Assembly: GCF_036417845.1 (NCBI RefSeq) | Contig: NC_089979.1 | Span: 122,049,415 to 122,113,414, forward strand | Reading direction: 5' to 3' | Source of the DNA: Apteryx mantelli | Taxonomy: Eukaryota; Chordata; Aves; Apterygiformes; Apterygidae | Length of the DNA: 64,000 nt | In this document: piece after piece, positions 1 through 13,700 of the stretch | Layout of the letters: each line of letters starts with the position of its first letter | How positions within the stretch are numbered: position 1 is the first letter of the stretch | The notes under the pieces: generated by a model | What the model saw: only the letters and a program-made list of their open reading frames with translations | Told to the model about the DNA's origin: nothing | Database searches by the model: none | Translations under genes and position numbers: made by a program

Positions 1-1572
1 CCTTGTCATGCTACTTTGGTTATATCTGGCAGGCTACTAGTCCTGCCCTGCCATAACCCAGGGCTGGGGCTGGCCATGATACAGCTTGGAGTCCTTCCAC
101 ACATGTAGAATTGTACAGTCCAAAGAGAGGGATGAGCTCAGCTGCCAGGCCTTGCCTAAAGCCTCAGCAGTGGCCAGGAGGGCAAAACCTGCCTGGCTGT
201 TTCTGCCCCTGTGTACTGGGCCCCTAAACTTCTTCAGCGTAAGAAAACTGTTATGCCCAAGGCTCCTGGGGTGCTTGCTGTGCACCAGCTTGTTGGGGGG
301 GGGGGGAATTTGTGGGTATCCAAAGCAGCAAACCCTGCCTAACTCAAGAGGACTCAACCTAGGTCCTTCAAGGAGTCACAAGCTATAAGCCATGCTGAAA
401 CCTCATTAGATCAGCTGGCCCAGACACCATACGCACTATAGCGAAGGGGCTCAAGCACATGGTGCAAAAACTCATACCGCTACAGAGGACTGAAAGCCAG
501 CGCAGGTCTGCCCCCAGCTCCCGCCACGCAGCTGGGCCATGCTGCAGGCAGGCCTGTGGGTCCCCAGCGCTGGTGTCTACATGGGCATGGCTGGGAGAGT
601 GAAGGCACTGGGATCATGCAATTACGAACTCCTGCAATCGTGACCTAGACTCTCCTGCAGGAAATGGAGCTGAAATACAAATTGAACTGGGATTTGTGGG
701 TCTGGACTGCGAGCAAATAATTTCTGCAACAGAAAGGGAGAAAAATGCCCAGCAGGGAGAAAAAAAAAAAGTCTGGACCACAATCAATTTCAATCTATCT
801 TCTTTCTCCCAGAGCAGGACAGAAGTAAATTCATAACACCATAGACTGCTCCAGTCTTTGCAACTCAAACTCCCCACGTACCACTGGTTATGTAGGCTGG
901 CAGCTCGCTCAGGTGCTGCCATCACCCAAGGAAGATGCGTCCTGTACAGAGCCCCAGTACCCAGCCTTAACATACTGCGGCTTCTTTGCTTCCCTTGTTT
1001 GAAGTACACGTGCTGCGCTCAAGTCAACATATTGACAAAAGATCCCGCAGCATGAAGGAGCTTATCCTTATACTCACTCTACGCACAACGTCACACGTTT
1101 CTACATGAGTGTAGCTGCAGCATTAGTCCCCCTGCCGTGGACCCAGGACTGCAGGTACATGTGCTTGATCCAAAAAGGCCTATTTCCAAACCAGTACTGC
1201 TACCTCAGCCCAACTGGCTAAACGATCTACTACAGCCTGCAACCACCCCAGCCAAAAGTCACTAAAAGCAGCATCACTGGCTTAAAAATTAGGAGCATGC
1301 TTTTAAGTGGATTAATTTTATTCCTTTCATTCCTTTCAGCAGCAATGCTAAGGCAACAGCTGATGCACTTCAACTCATCGCCCTTTCCTTTGAAAGCTGA
1401 CTATCAAAAACACAATAAACTCCTGTAAAAAAAATGGAAGTGTAATGAGTTAACCACAGCCACACAACAGCCAACTAATTTCAAGCTGCAGCACACACAG
1501 AGCAGCCTTCATCTCGACATCTCTTATGATGCCCACGGGATACTCCCTGGCACGGGAGTGCTCTGTACTCAC
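1..1572 (-). other. SH3BP5: SH3BP5 last intron, partial
   Basis: Sequence downstream of exon 7 on the minus strand. I looked for the large final coding exon (acidic/serine-rich tail, roughly 180 codons in mammals) and found no matching reading frame, so the intron runs off the left edge. It contains a 12-base G run at 295-306 and no recognised repeat. Confidence 0.8.
295..306. repeat. G12 run
   Basis: Twelve consecutive G in the partial last intron. Confidence 0.95.
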
Positions 1573-1792
1573 CTGAGATGGTGTCTGACTCCAGTTTACT
1601 TGCAGACAGGTCTTCCACAGAGGTATTGCTCCCTTCAGCACCCACGCCACATCCTCGTGGTCCCATGGCAGTGGACCGTCTCCTCTCGTGAATCTCATCT
1701 GAGATCATCTCCAGGTTTTTCAAAGCAGTCTTATACTCTCCCTTTGCCAGGGCCAGTTTTGCCTGCAGGTCATCCACCGTTTTCTTCAATTG
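1573..1792 (-). CDS. SH3BP5: SH3BP5 coding exon 7
   Basis: A 220-base exon, residues 205-277 plus one base. It encodes QLKKTVDDLQAKLALAKGEY, then the conserved EMISDEIHERRRS, then the less ordered MGPRGCGVGAEGSNTSVEDL and ends ...SDTIS. The acceptor is CTTGTTAG| and the donor CAG|GTGAGT, phase 1. The leftover G would begin the Val codon that follows IS in human. The first part closes the coiled coil; the Ser/Gly-rich second part begins the flexible C-terminal region. Confidence 0.95.
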
Positions 1793-4700
1793 CTAACAAG
1801 GAAGATGGATATTAGACATGCTTTTATTATGAACGGCATGGAAGCACCGTATTCAGTTTTCCATTAAGCACTCAACTGATTTCGCTCTGCATAAGCAAGC
1901 TAGCACCAACCAGTGTTGGTATCTAGGCGATCGAGGGTTTGTAGTTGAAGAGCATCCCAGTAAAAGCTCTGTGCTGGCACTTGGCCCGGGATGGATGGGA
2001 GTTCAGCCCTGCACAGAGGTTGCTGAGCACGGCCACGGGGGCAGGCAAGACAGGGGTTGGGGGCAGCTGGGCAGCCCAAGCCTGGGTCCTGGGCAAGGAA
2101 AAGGCACATCCCAGGGTTTCTGTGGCTTGCAAAGAGCTGTTGCATCTTGGGCAGCCCAGGGAAGGGCCCACACAAAAGGTGTAGGATGCACCTAGCATGC
2201 CAGGCAAGGCACGGGAATCTGCTTTCAGCCAGGCCCAGCTGGCTTAGCCCCCTGCCAGAGCCTTCCTGAAACCCAGGGGCCTCTGGGCGCAGGACAACAT
2301 GCCCCACTTGTGCCCTGCACCCACCCCATACACCTACAGCACCAAGCATCACCACTACCCTTGAACTCAGAGGTGCCAGGCTCCCAAGTTTTTTCCCCCT
2401 ATACAGCAAAGCTGCTCTGGTAACAGGGCAGAGGCCATATGCAACAAAAGTCACTCAAATAGAAAGACCGTATGGGATAATCCACACTGATTCTTGCATT
2501 TGAATTTTTTAATGCTACTTTGCTCTCCCACCTCTGGCAGCTCCAAGAGGAAGGGCAGCCATAGCTGATGTGCAGCATCACACACACAACTGCCACATCT
2601 GGCCTGGAGCCACCACGTCCCACAAGGTTCCACACTGTATGGAAGTGCTGGCTAAACATCGTTGCACTGAGCAGAGCACAGTGTAGAGATGCCCAAAAGC
2701 CCAGGGAGCCTGCGGCTGCTTATATCCAGCCACCAGCCCAAGCCCAGGCCATGGGCTTGACATCCTGTTTCTTCCAAACTCCAAATCTGAAGCTCACATC
2801 GGAGTGATATTTGAGAACTACGAGCAGGTTATTTGCTCTTTTAATTCACCCAGCCAGTGAACTGAAAAGAGCAGCCCAAGCACAGTTAAGCAGCCAGAAG
2901 CATTAAACACAGAGGGGCAGAAAAAAAATCCAGAGACTTCATAAAGTACAAGAGGCAAAGACGGTCAAATTATGTTTGCTCAGTTCTGGCAGTGAGCAGC
3001 AGGGTACAAACAAGGGTCTGGAGCCCTCCTCCTTCACATGAGGAAACAAAGCCTCTCAGGCTTTTATCTTTAAAATGCGCTTAGTAAATTGCTCAAGATA
3101 AGAGGTTTTGAATGGAATTGGTTTTGTACAGAAGCTTGACAAAGTTATTCTCGGAGCACTTTACATTTAATTTCAATATTTACCATAAGCAGTGAAGAAT
3201 TTCAGATGCATCTGAACTACATACGTACCTCTAGCTGGACATAGTACTTTGCCTTGAGTTCAAAATAAGGTCTGCAGAAAAACAAAGAACAATTGGTTAC
3301 AACCACTGGAACTAAACACAGAGTACTGGAGTGGGAGTTGGGAGTGGGAGCTGGGAGTGGGAGCTCTCTTCATAACATTAACATAGCTATTTTATTTTTC
3401 ATTGTAATCCTGAGAGACTACTGATCTAGATCATAAAACACCTACATGTGCTCTCAATTTTCTTCCCCCCCCCACCCCCCTGCCCTCTGATATATCTATT
3501 TCTCATGGGTTTCTTGGCCTAAATACAATTTTTTAAAAAATTCCAGTTTTTGTAGCTGACAACAGAATTCCTTCCAGCCTAGATTCTGCAAGATATTTAA
3601 ACACAACAAGCTTTAGGCATGAGCATCCTCTCTGTATCTATCTAATTTTGGAGCTCCCAACACATGTAAATTCTCTGCAGAATCTGAGCCTTACACTTCT
3701 CCATGTTCAGATTTGGCAGCAGAGGTGCAGTTCCTTGTTTTTTTCAGCGAAGGAGAGAGGATGAAGGGAGATTCGGACACCAAAAGCACAGCATTTCCCT
3801 CCAGCTGCACAGCTCTCCCACAGTTTGCTTGGACACAGAGAACAGCATCACACCCAGCCCTTTTCCCACTACGGGCAACAGAACTTATTTATAAGGTTGC
3901 AGGATAACAGGGGCACAAAAGGTGCAGTACAAAGCTCAGAAACCATGTTCCAGCTTCTAAGTTTCGAAGCCTGCAAGCCAGCATCACCTGATGTGCCACT
4001 GGGAAGCACCAAAAGCACTGATCTGCAACCGGGCTCACTGCCCTCCTTACCTTTTGGAAGCTCTCCTGAAAAGTACAGGAGAGATGAGCAATCAGATACG
4101 TTTTTATGTGAAACATGGCGTTAGCCACCCTCCTTGCATTTCCACCCTGACAGCAAGCCTTTTCTGAGCAAGTAACACCACCTTCCCCTCCTCAGCCTCC
4201 CACCGCGGCTGCGTTTTGGGCTGTGCACCAGAACTCAAGAACGTGAAACTGTGGTTCCCCAGTCCTGTGCACTTGGATGGGTTGAATTCAATATACAGTC
4301 CTTATGGTTTCCTTGCAATCAAGTTACTTTATAGCGTCTATTCTTTAATTAACCCCCTACCACTAGCAGTGCACAGGGAACGAGCTGCTGTGACGTTTCC
4401 AATGACCCAGTCCAACTGAACCTCTGTCTTCCCTCTGCTGGGACTTAACCCTGCCAAAGTCTGCACAGATGGGCCTGCCAGACATGGTGAAACATCACAG
4501 TTGGGAGCGGGGGAATATAGCTCAGATCAAACAGTAAAAGGACTCCTGCAACCTTATTCCAAAGCAATGGGACTGCAGACACACTGACAAAACGGTGTTG
4601 CCACCTCCTTTGCAGTGCGTCTGCCCACTGGGAGGGAACAACCAGGCCTGAACCCCAACAACCCATCAGCTTCCACAAGCCTGGGAGAAAAGTCTCCTGT

Positions 4701-7700
4701 ATCAGCAAACAAGCACATGTGTGTGGGGGTGTGTGCAAATATATATATTTGTGTGTGTGTGTGTGTGTGTGCGTGCATACTTATGTAAAAACACATACAC
4801 ACACACATGTTTGAGTGGGCACCTTTACAGCCAACAGGCAAGAAAGATGCCATCATGTTCCCCTAAGCCAAGAAGAGGATGCCAACACACAGGAGTTCAA
4901 ACCTAAGCACTCTTCCTCACCCTCCACTAACAACCCGCCACATGTCTGAAGCCAGGCCTAAACACCAGAAAGCAAAGACACTAGCAGGGTAGGGACTCGC
5001 ATCTCCACGGGTCACTTCACTCGCTTTCATCTACAATCCTGTAATTACTGAAACCTGGTTCATGACACAACAGGGCCAGGCAATCGGTACATTGATGAGA
5101 TCGGTGTCCTAAGTGGCCAGTAATCTAAGCCCATGACGTTACGTTTTAAAGCAAAGTGCTTTTTAAGCAGTTGACAGGAAGACTGAAAGGCACTTTACCC
5201 GACTCACCAGAGCAGAAAGTTACTTCCAAAAGCTGCCCAAGACAGGCAAGTTCATTATCCTGCAGCTCAGAGGCACTGAGCCATAAGATCTGGCAAATGT
5301 TAAGAACATGCAGCCGTACGCATATTTATAGCTTGCAAGGGAGTAGGGAAAACAAACAGAAACAAAAGAACAGAAACAAAATTTAAAAATTTAAATTAAA
5401 ATTAAAAAAATAAATAAAAAGAGAACACAATAATCACCATTCAGTCAGCAACTTTACAGGACAAATCACCTAAATGACTTCCTTCCAGGCTCTTCCAGTC
5501 TTATTATTTTCAAGCAGTAATGCTATAAGCATCTTAATCCACACTGAAGCGCAGAGCAGTTACAATCAGTTTTTGCATGGAAAAAAGTAACTCCTTCAGC
5601 ATGCCTTCCCGGGGCTCAGGGAGAGGGGCTGGACATCACAGCCCTGGAAGGCCCAGCTCTTGCAGCAAACCTTCCCCTACCACCCATGGAGGACGACAGA
5701 GCAGTTTGATGGTTTCCTTCAAGAAAAGCAGCAAGTAGCCAGCACCTCTTTTCACAGTTACACCCTACAAGACAAGCAGCCCCAAATTTGAGTCGCAGCT
5801 CCCAGCTTTATATAGCCACTCAACAGTGCTAATGTTTTCAGCTCAGTTTCAACTTTCCTTAGATGAAAAATGCAATTCCGCAGACAACTGACCTTTCCAA
5901 TATCCCTAAGTAGCCTGCCTTCAATATATCTACAAAACGCCTGTCCATGCCATTAGACATCTTCCACTTTACATACTAGGTTAGAATAACCTTCACTCCT
6001 GTGGCACCCCTCATTAGAGAATCTCCAAAACACCCTAGTTCAGTTGGCTTATACTGTAGTCAGCCCTGCTGCGAGACAAAAAGGAATACAGTGGGACCCT
6101 TCCACACGCAGCATGCTACTCTGACGCAGTCTCACATCTTTTTGGGTTTCTGTCACCTGCCTTGTTGGTTTTCTAACTAAAAGTAAGAACTACACTGTAA
6201 AAAATCCTAAGCTGCAAAGCATCAGCAAATGGAGCTCTGCAGTTCTGCAGTGTGTAGGCAGCATCTATGCAAAACCCCATAAGCCAGCTTCTCAAGTCAC
6301 GTATCACAAAAGGGTTCAACGCATTAGAAAAAAAAACTAAGAATATGCACAGAAAACTTTTCTTATCCCATTTAGTTCACCAATCTATCAAGTCAGCTAC
6401 TTCAAGATGCTTAGAGAGAGAAGGAGAACAAATGCAAGGGCAAATATTCTAGTACTATTTGTGCTGTGAGGGCGTCACATGCACACAGGAGCCCAAAAAG
6501 GAGAAGTGCAAAGGGGAGCACACTTCCAGAAGTTTGGAGAAAAAAAAAAAAAAAAAACAAATCAATATCCCCCTACAAGCAGACTTCACCTTTAAACTCA
6601 TCTCCAAATATAAGACCTACTTTGATTTGTTGATGGCTCTTTTCAGCTTCTTCTCCAGCTGTTTCATCCGTCCCATGGCGGCATTGTATTTGGCTGCAGT
6701 CTCCTTGTGAACTAACTCGCTCCTCGTTTTGGTTTGTTCTGCCTCCATGACCTTCAAGAAAGAAAATACAGGCTGAGTGGCAAGACACAACAATCTGTTT
6801 CGTATCACTTTAATGAACAGCATCCTCATAATCTCTCCAATCAGCTCATGGTAGGAAAGCGAGGAGATGGAAAAAGAAAAAAATTGCTTTCAGAGAACCT
6901 ACTTAAAAATCTTTCTTGAAAGGAGCAGCAATATACTGGATTTGCAAGTGCTACATTAATTATTACAGAGGTGTTGCAGCTTCCTGCGTAATATCCCTTA
7001 GGGGAAGTTCAGAAAAGCCTCGAATTTTAGGATCATCCCTCTTTAAATGCAGTTAGATATTCAGGAGTGGAACAGCACTAACAGAAATTGCTCAGTTACA
7101 TTTAGCGGTGTTACTTCTGTCCCCTCCTGCCTCTCTCCCGGGAGCGCTGCCTTTCCGGCTGGGAGCCTGAGGGCTGCTCAGCACCCGGCACCGTGCTGCC
7201 GTCCCCCGACTCTAGCAAACGAGAAAGGGCTGAAAAGCAACGGTGGTGGTGAGAGGACTGAAATGCAGTTCAGCATATCCCCTCAGCCTGAATGACCAGG
7301 AGCCAGAAAACAGCGTGTCCAGTAACCAGCCCGTTCACAGAAGGCAGGGAAACTGGCTTTGCCCTTAAAGCAGTCGGCCTGCCTAAAATCACAGTTTCAG
7401 CATCAAAAACAAGCAGTGGCTCAAGCCCTGAGCCGACAGCCACGTCAGCCAGGGAGACAACTTGTTTAAAGTAAGAGTAGTGGTGATACCTCTCTCTGTT
7501 GATCCCAATATGTCTAGCAATAAGGAGAAAGCAGGCAATTTTCAGGATTCCTCTCTTGCGACTAGGAAGCTATCTTTATGAAAAACGGTAGGATTCGATT
7601 TTTTCCAGTACTGGGTTTCCAGATATCTCAGCAGCAAAACCAAGTACTCGACAACTTCAATGCAAATTGCTCCAACTCACTTCCATTGCTTGGGTTATTC

Positions 7701-10700
7701 CAGACCAGACCAGAAGGTGATGTCTGCACTCTCGGATCCAGAGAGACAGAAAATTCAAAGTACCTCATTTTTAAATGATCTCACATAATGTCCTAATTCC
7801 ATGAGACTGTCTTAGCCCTCAGGCTGAACTAAACGCAGAGAAGAGCACAGTCAACTCTCACTTGCTTGGCACGCCATGCTACTTGGGAAAACTGGTGCAT
7901 CATCCTTTTTGATGCCTAAATAAAACTGTGAACCTGCTACATGCCAAACCCAAACTGCATCAGCATCAACTAAAAGCTCTTGCTGCCACAACTGGAAGCC
8001 ACGTTTTGCTCATCTGCGCACACCACTCACTATGAAACAAAGAAGCTGCTACAGAACTTTAAACCTACAAAGGTTTTCAAAGGCTTTTAATTAGATGTAA
8101 AATAATTCATTCGACTCCAACACCCTTCAGCTGTCTTATAAACAAATAAGGCTCCCAATTTTGAAGAAAGGTCAAAAAAAAACTATTAGATTCATAGCAG
8201 ACTCTCCCTTGCATCCTGAAAACAAGCTGCAGCCTCTCATCTTGAACAACTGTTGGGAAGCTAGGATGATGCAATGACTTTCCCTAGCAAACTATGTCAG
8301 ACAAGGCTGGTTTTAGCATAGAAGTGTCTTAAATTAAAATACCATCTCCAAGGACAACACAGAAGCTGGTTTGCCTTCTTTGTAGTGTGGCAAGAAAACT
8401 GCAATTTAAAAATGCCGGAAGCTACAAAATAATGGTGCGGCTGGAATTTGCCAATTCTCAATTATATGTTAATCCTTCCCATCCACTCTTGGGGCAAAAC
8501 TAGCACGGGCTTTGATATCTAGGATCTACCACCTGATAAGTCATACAAGCAGCAGAGTCATAACAGAAGTTAGGTGTCTGGCATCAAGCTGATTTTGCAA
8601 ATCTTTCATATTAAGCATCAGGATGACAGATCATAATCACCTCAAAATACCTAACAAAATATGGAATTTGCTGCCAACTGTATACGCCCACATTTTTTAC
8701 CCTTTCTGGAAAGATGAAAAAAAAAAAAAAGGCTGTATACTTCATCCTTTTAATTTCAGAAGTCAGTGATGTAAGGAAAACTATCTCCCCCCCAGTCTGT
8801 TGTTTCCTTAAGAGCATTCTGTCACTGCGTTGGCATTATCTGCACGAGTCTGAGGGGAGGCCGGGAACTGCTTGCACCCTTCCCTGGAGACAGCAGCTCA
8901 GGGTGCCTTCACTGGGCTGAGGACAAAGACGTAATTCTGCAAAATCTGTAAGATCCCTCCATGGATGTATCTCTGCAGACATCCTCGGCATTCCCAATTT
9001 ACTGCCAAGACACATTTAGGTGTTTCACATGGCCAAGAAGGAACGAAGAGTGATCACCCACTCCTCCACAAAAGCCAAAATAGCCTTTAAATAGAGAAGC
9101 TGTCAGTCAGCACAGATGGAAACAGGCTTGCAAACCCTCCCTACCCATCACCCAACCCGTGATCCCACCTCCGCACCTGGCAGGTTCAACATAACGCCGC
9201 AGTTCAAAGCTAAGGAAACAAAACCACTGCACGAGTCACTTTGTGTCTGTGCCCTCCCAGAAATCTGCACAATCTGGAGTCAAAAATGGACTCCATGCAA
9301 AATTTCAGTAATAACATAGATGCAAAATAAAAATGTATCAGTGAGATTTAGCAAAGCAGACCGTCCTAGCCAGGGAATTACTCTGGAGATCTGTTTCTTT
9401 TTCCAAATATTAAAATCGATGGCTCTTCTAGAGGAAGAATTAGAAATAAAAGAGGTAAGACAGACAATACAACACCAGTATACAAGAAAGACAGAATCAA
9501 TAATATAAGGGATAAAGATACTGGGGGGAGGAGGCATAAAAACCATACCGCATGTTATTTCCAGAGAGGATGGAAGGAGAGATTAGGGCAGGGAAGGTTG
9601 TAGATATTTTTGTTGGGTTTTTTATAGCTTTTTTTTTTTCTTCCTTTTCCTCCAAGTAGTTCCATGTGCAGGAAGTATCACTTCTCTCTACATCAGGAAA
9701 GTACCCACGCATTTTACACTGATAGATGGCACTTCACGGTATAATATCAAAGGGAGCTTCACAAACCAAATTAAAACAAGAGGGAGCATGCATCCTCCCT
9801 CTTCACTCTCCCCTCACCCCTTCCTTTTAAAAATGCCTCATGATCAAGAGCCAAAACATTTCTTCTCCCTGCCAGAATTTATGAACATATCTCTGGGAAG
9901 ACAGTAAAAGCAGAGCCTTTTAAAGACTGCATCAGCAATTAGAAATTATCATTAATTTCTCTTGAAATTCATGCAGGATCTTCCCCTCTACTCCAGCTCA
10001 TCTCAAACTCGAGGTAACACATTTGTCAGTGTTTTCTTTTTGTACATATTTATATACATGAATGATTTTCTACAGGAGTATCAAAGCTGAAATCCCTGCC
10101 CTTCATCCTGCCAGAACTCTCTGTTTTTTGGCCCTTTTATAGCCCTGCTCCCTGTGCCACAAACTGCAACATCATAATTTAAACTCGGCTACTAGCAAAG
10201 ATATCACTCTTCCACTTCCCAAAAATCTTCTCCTAAATTTTAAACACAAACTGCAATTGGCTAACACACTGGTGAGCCAATGTCTAGCAGGGAACAGCAC
10301 TTTTCTTCTCCAGGCAGCTTAAGGGAAAGTAGAGGTACCTCATCACATACCCTGTCTGCATGCAAGTTGCATGTCTACTTTTCCGTCATAATCCACAGAG
10401 ATTCCTCTTGCAACGAGCACCCAAACCTGGTCACGTGAACTGATCTCCAGACACTGTGGGCTTATTGACCAGATTTCCCTTGACTATAATGGAAGTTTAG
10501 GCAACTCACTCAGATGTACACAGCAATGCGCCAGTCAACCAAACTTAAACAGCTCAACCCCAGCCTAAGTGTCATTATACCCATCTCCGAGCTGGGGGAA
10601 TCCTGCCCTTCTTCTAGATGTTTGTAATTTACCCCAAAATACACACCATGTTAAGAGCAGAGGTGGATAAAGAAGCTGCCTACTCACAGGACCACATCAC

Positions 10701-13700
10701 AGTCCTGTACTCTTCTAGGGTCAACGCGAAGCTTAAATGTAGATGCTTACAGGGATTAGTTGCATCTCCACAGGCAGGCAGACATCCAGCTCTGACTTAG
10801 GCACCCAGCTTCCTTTGATTTCTTTGGAAACAAAGCTCAAAATACAAGGTGAAAAAGATCTCGAGTGACAGCCTGTACTCCCTACACCTATCCATGCTGG
10901 TCCTGCCTGCTTCATGAATAAAAGCATCTTCCACATGTCATGCTTCCAAACCATTCAGGATAGACAAAATTGCAGCAACTCTCTTATTTTTAATAAGTTT
11001 AATTGGACAATTTGCCATTTCAGTGGCTACAAAAGCCTTGTTTACAGTCTCTTGTTACACACTGTCACATTAAAAATAGTGGTATTAGCAGCTTTTCAAC
11101 CTGTGAAAAAATCAAAAAGCAGTCTCAGGATGCAACCCTTATCTCTGTTTCCCCCCCGTGAGGGTCTGCAAATAGCGTTTCTTGTTCAGTATGCTGGAAT
11201 CCAAGTCGTTGTCCACACCTGTTAGGTCAAAAGCAGAAGTAACCTGGCAATATTTCCATACACATCTGCATAAAAGAGAGATGTCTCATTTGTTGTCTTG
11301 CCTCCCCTTTTCCCTTACGCCCTTTGCTTGAATTGCTTGTCAACTGCCAAGCTACTTTAGGGCTCAGAATTGTTCCAAGTTTCAGACAAATTCAATAGAG
11401 CCTTTTACCTCTGCCTAAGAATAGCAAACAACATTTTACTCTTGCCTGACATTTCTACCAATATAGAAACAAATGAGTAAGTAACCCACTTCTGACATTT
11501 GGTGCAGAAATGCTTTTCTGCATTTGATTCATTGCTGTGCAAAGCGTAGTGCAAGATTGTTCTCTGGCAAATACCTCTGTCATTTACAAATACACACTAA
11601 AAAGCTAGCAAATCCAAAAAGAGGTTTGTGTAACTGAAATGCAGAAACTTTCTGCAATAGTCATTTTATATGTGAAAGTGCAGAAGAACCTATTTTTTAA
11701 CTGCCTACCTTAAGACACATTAGTTATAGTTAGGAATTTCTAATGTAAATAATAGTTAATGATCTGAGTTAACAGAAACATTGTGACGACCAGCAAGGAT
11801 TTTGATCTAGTAGAGCTTGTCCTCCCATCTGTTTTCACGCATACTTTGGTAGGAAAAGATGATGCTTTCTGCTTCTTCGGCCCCCAGTTGTTCTTTACCT
11901 CACTGAACACTAAGCACATCATCACTAACTGCATACACTGAAACCAAGAAAATACTCTCTCTGCTCCTGAAGAAGTCATAAAAGCCCAGTGGGCACTTTG
12001 AACAAACTGATGCCAGGTGTTCAGTCAGGATTTCCAAGAGTCTAACAGTATTTTTATTTTTTATCCTTGGCTGGCTCTGGCCCTAGCCTTGAGATTCCCA
12101 GTATAGACAGTGGAAATCAGGAAACAAACTTCAGTGCAATCTTTCAAAACCCACTGTATCCTAGAAAGTGCAAACATGCACCTTCTGGGAACTGAGTTTA
12201 CCCAGACTATTTTAAGCATCAGGAAGGGAGATGAGAGTAATACTCTTTCCATTCAAAAAGCTCTCAGCTGGTCTACGCAAGTCAGCACCATATCCTGTGC
12301 CTAGGCGAGCCGATGTCTGCAGGGTTCCTATTTACTGTCCAGCTGTAGCCATCGGGGACGTTAGAGCCTGAATCACTTCTCTGACAAACAAATATTCTGC
12401 ATTCAGAGAGGATACATATGAACATCACCAGCACAACTCCACTGAACACTGCAAACAGTTATGCAGAGTAACCGTCATCGTGTATCCTCAGTGAACGGCT
12501 CTGCACATCTCGGGTATATTCCCACTGCAGGCTGCTAGGGAAGGGTTAGGCATGGTAGAAGGCCATGGGGATCCCCTACAGATATCTACGGAAAAGAGGA
12601 ATCTGTTTGAAATCTAAGTCGCTAGCATTTCTTCCCTGACCCACCCTACCATGAAAACTTTAGTATCCCCAATGATTAAGTATTTATCTGCCTACCAGAT
12701 CTGCAAATACCTGATGGCAACAAGGACAACAACATAAGCAACATCCTGTGTTTGGGTTTGTTTTTTGTTTTTTGTTTTTTTTTTTGGGGGGGGGGAATTA
12801 ATAAGTAATTTTATATGTATAATATATAATATGCATAATATACATATTGCACACACCAGGCTTCCCATCTCTCCCTACATAGCCAACATCCTTTTTATTC
12901 CCTGTTTCATCATCTGACAGCTGTTTTTTACAATTCATTCTGAAATAGAGGCTGTCTTATAACCGAGAAGCTTCTCCCACAGAACACAGCTACCACATTG
13001 AGGATTGCAAGACAATAAGAATGCTGTACAGCACACTCACCGTATTTGCAATAGCAAGTTCAGCTTTACTGACATATCAAGGGAACGCTGAGAGAACAAA
13101 GGTTTTTAACTTCAATTTTTGTTTCTTTCACATTAAAAAAAAAAAAAAAGCCTTTCTGCATTCTTTTAACATGTGAGAAAAAGAAGAGACAAGGTAAATG
13201 ACAGGAAAATTCTTCCTGACAGCTGCTAAAACGAATACCCACCTTTCATTGTTACATGGTGTGCCTTTTCTTTAGATTTGGAAGACTTTACAAAGGAAGC
13301 AAGACCTTGTCTAAACTTGAAAGTAAATTCAGGATACAGCAGTGTGCAAGCTTAAAATGCAATATACATTCCTACATAATTCTACACGTGAACACACAAT
13401 GCAGGATAAGAGTGCCTTGTTCGACTTATTCCAAGCTGAGAACAGGTTATACTAAAATTGGAACATGCCCCTGTTATTCCGCAATAAGAGTTTCCATAAT
13501 TCATCTATTCAGAAACAGCCATCCCTATGCAATTATTCTGGAATAACTCCAAATGCAGATATGCCTTAATACGTTGTTTATCCCTATTTTATAGATAGGG
13601 GTTTTTTTTCCTTAAGAGAGAAACTCCACACACTACTAAGCACAGTCAGATAGAGAACTATAGTTGTCCCAGTAGCCTAAGGCCCAAACTGTGTAACTCT

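Larger units (their letters stand above)
3272..6620 (-). other. SH3BP5: SH3BP5 intron between exons 5 and 6
   Basis: GT-AG intron of 3349 bases. It holds a 13-bp tandem repeat (3327-3365), a C9-A-C6 run (3465-3480), a GT/AT microsatellite (4718-4812) and an A18 run (6540-6557). No other gene is visible. Confidence 0.85.

Noticed and set aside
1900..2454. 184-codon open frame on the minus strand
   Set aside because: Lies in an SH3BP5 intron, overlaps equally open frames on both strands in a GC-rich patch, and shows no recognisable domain or splice-consistent match.
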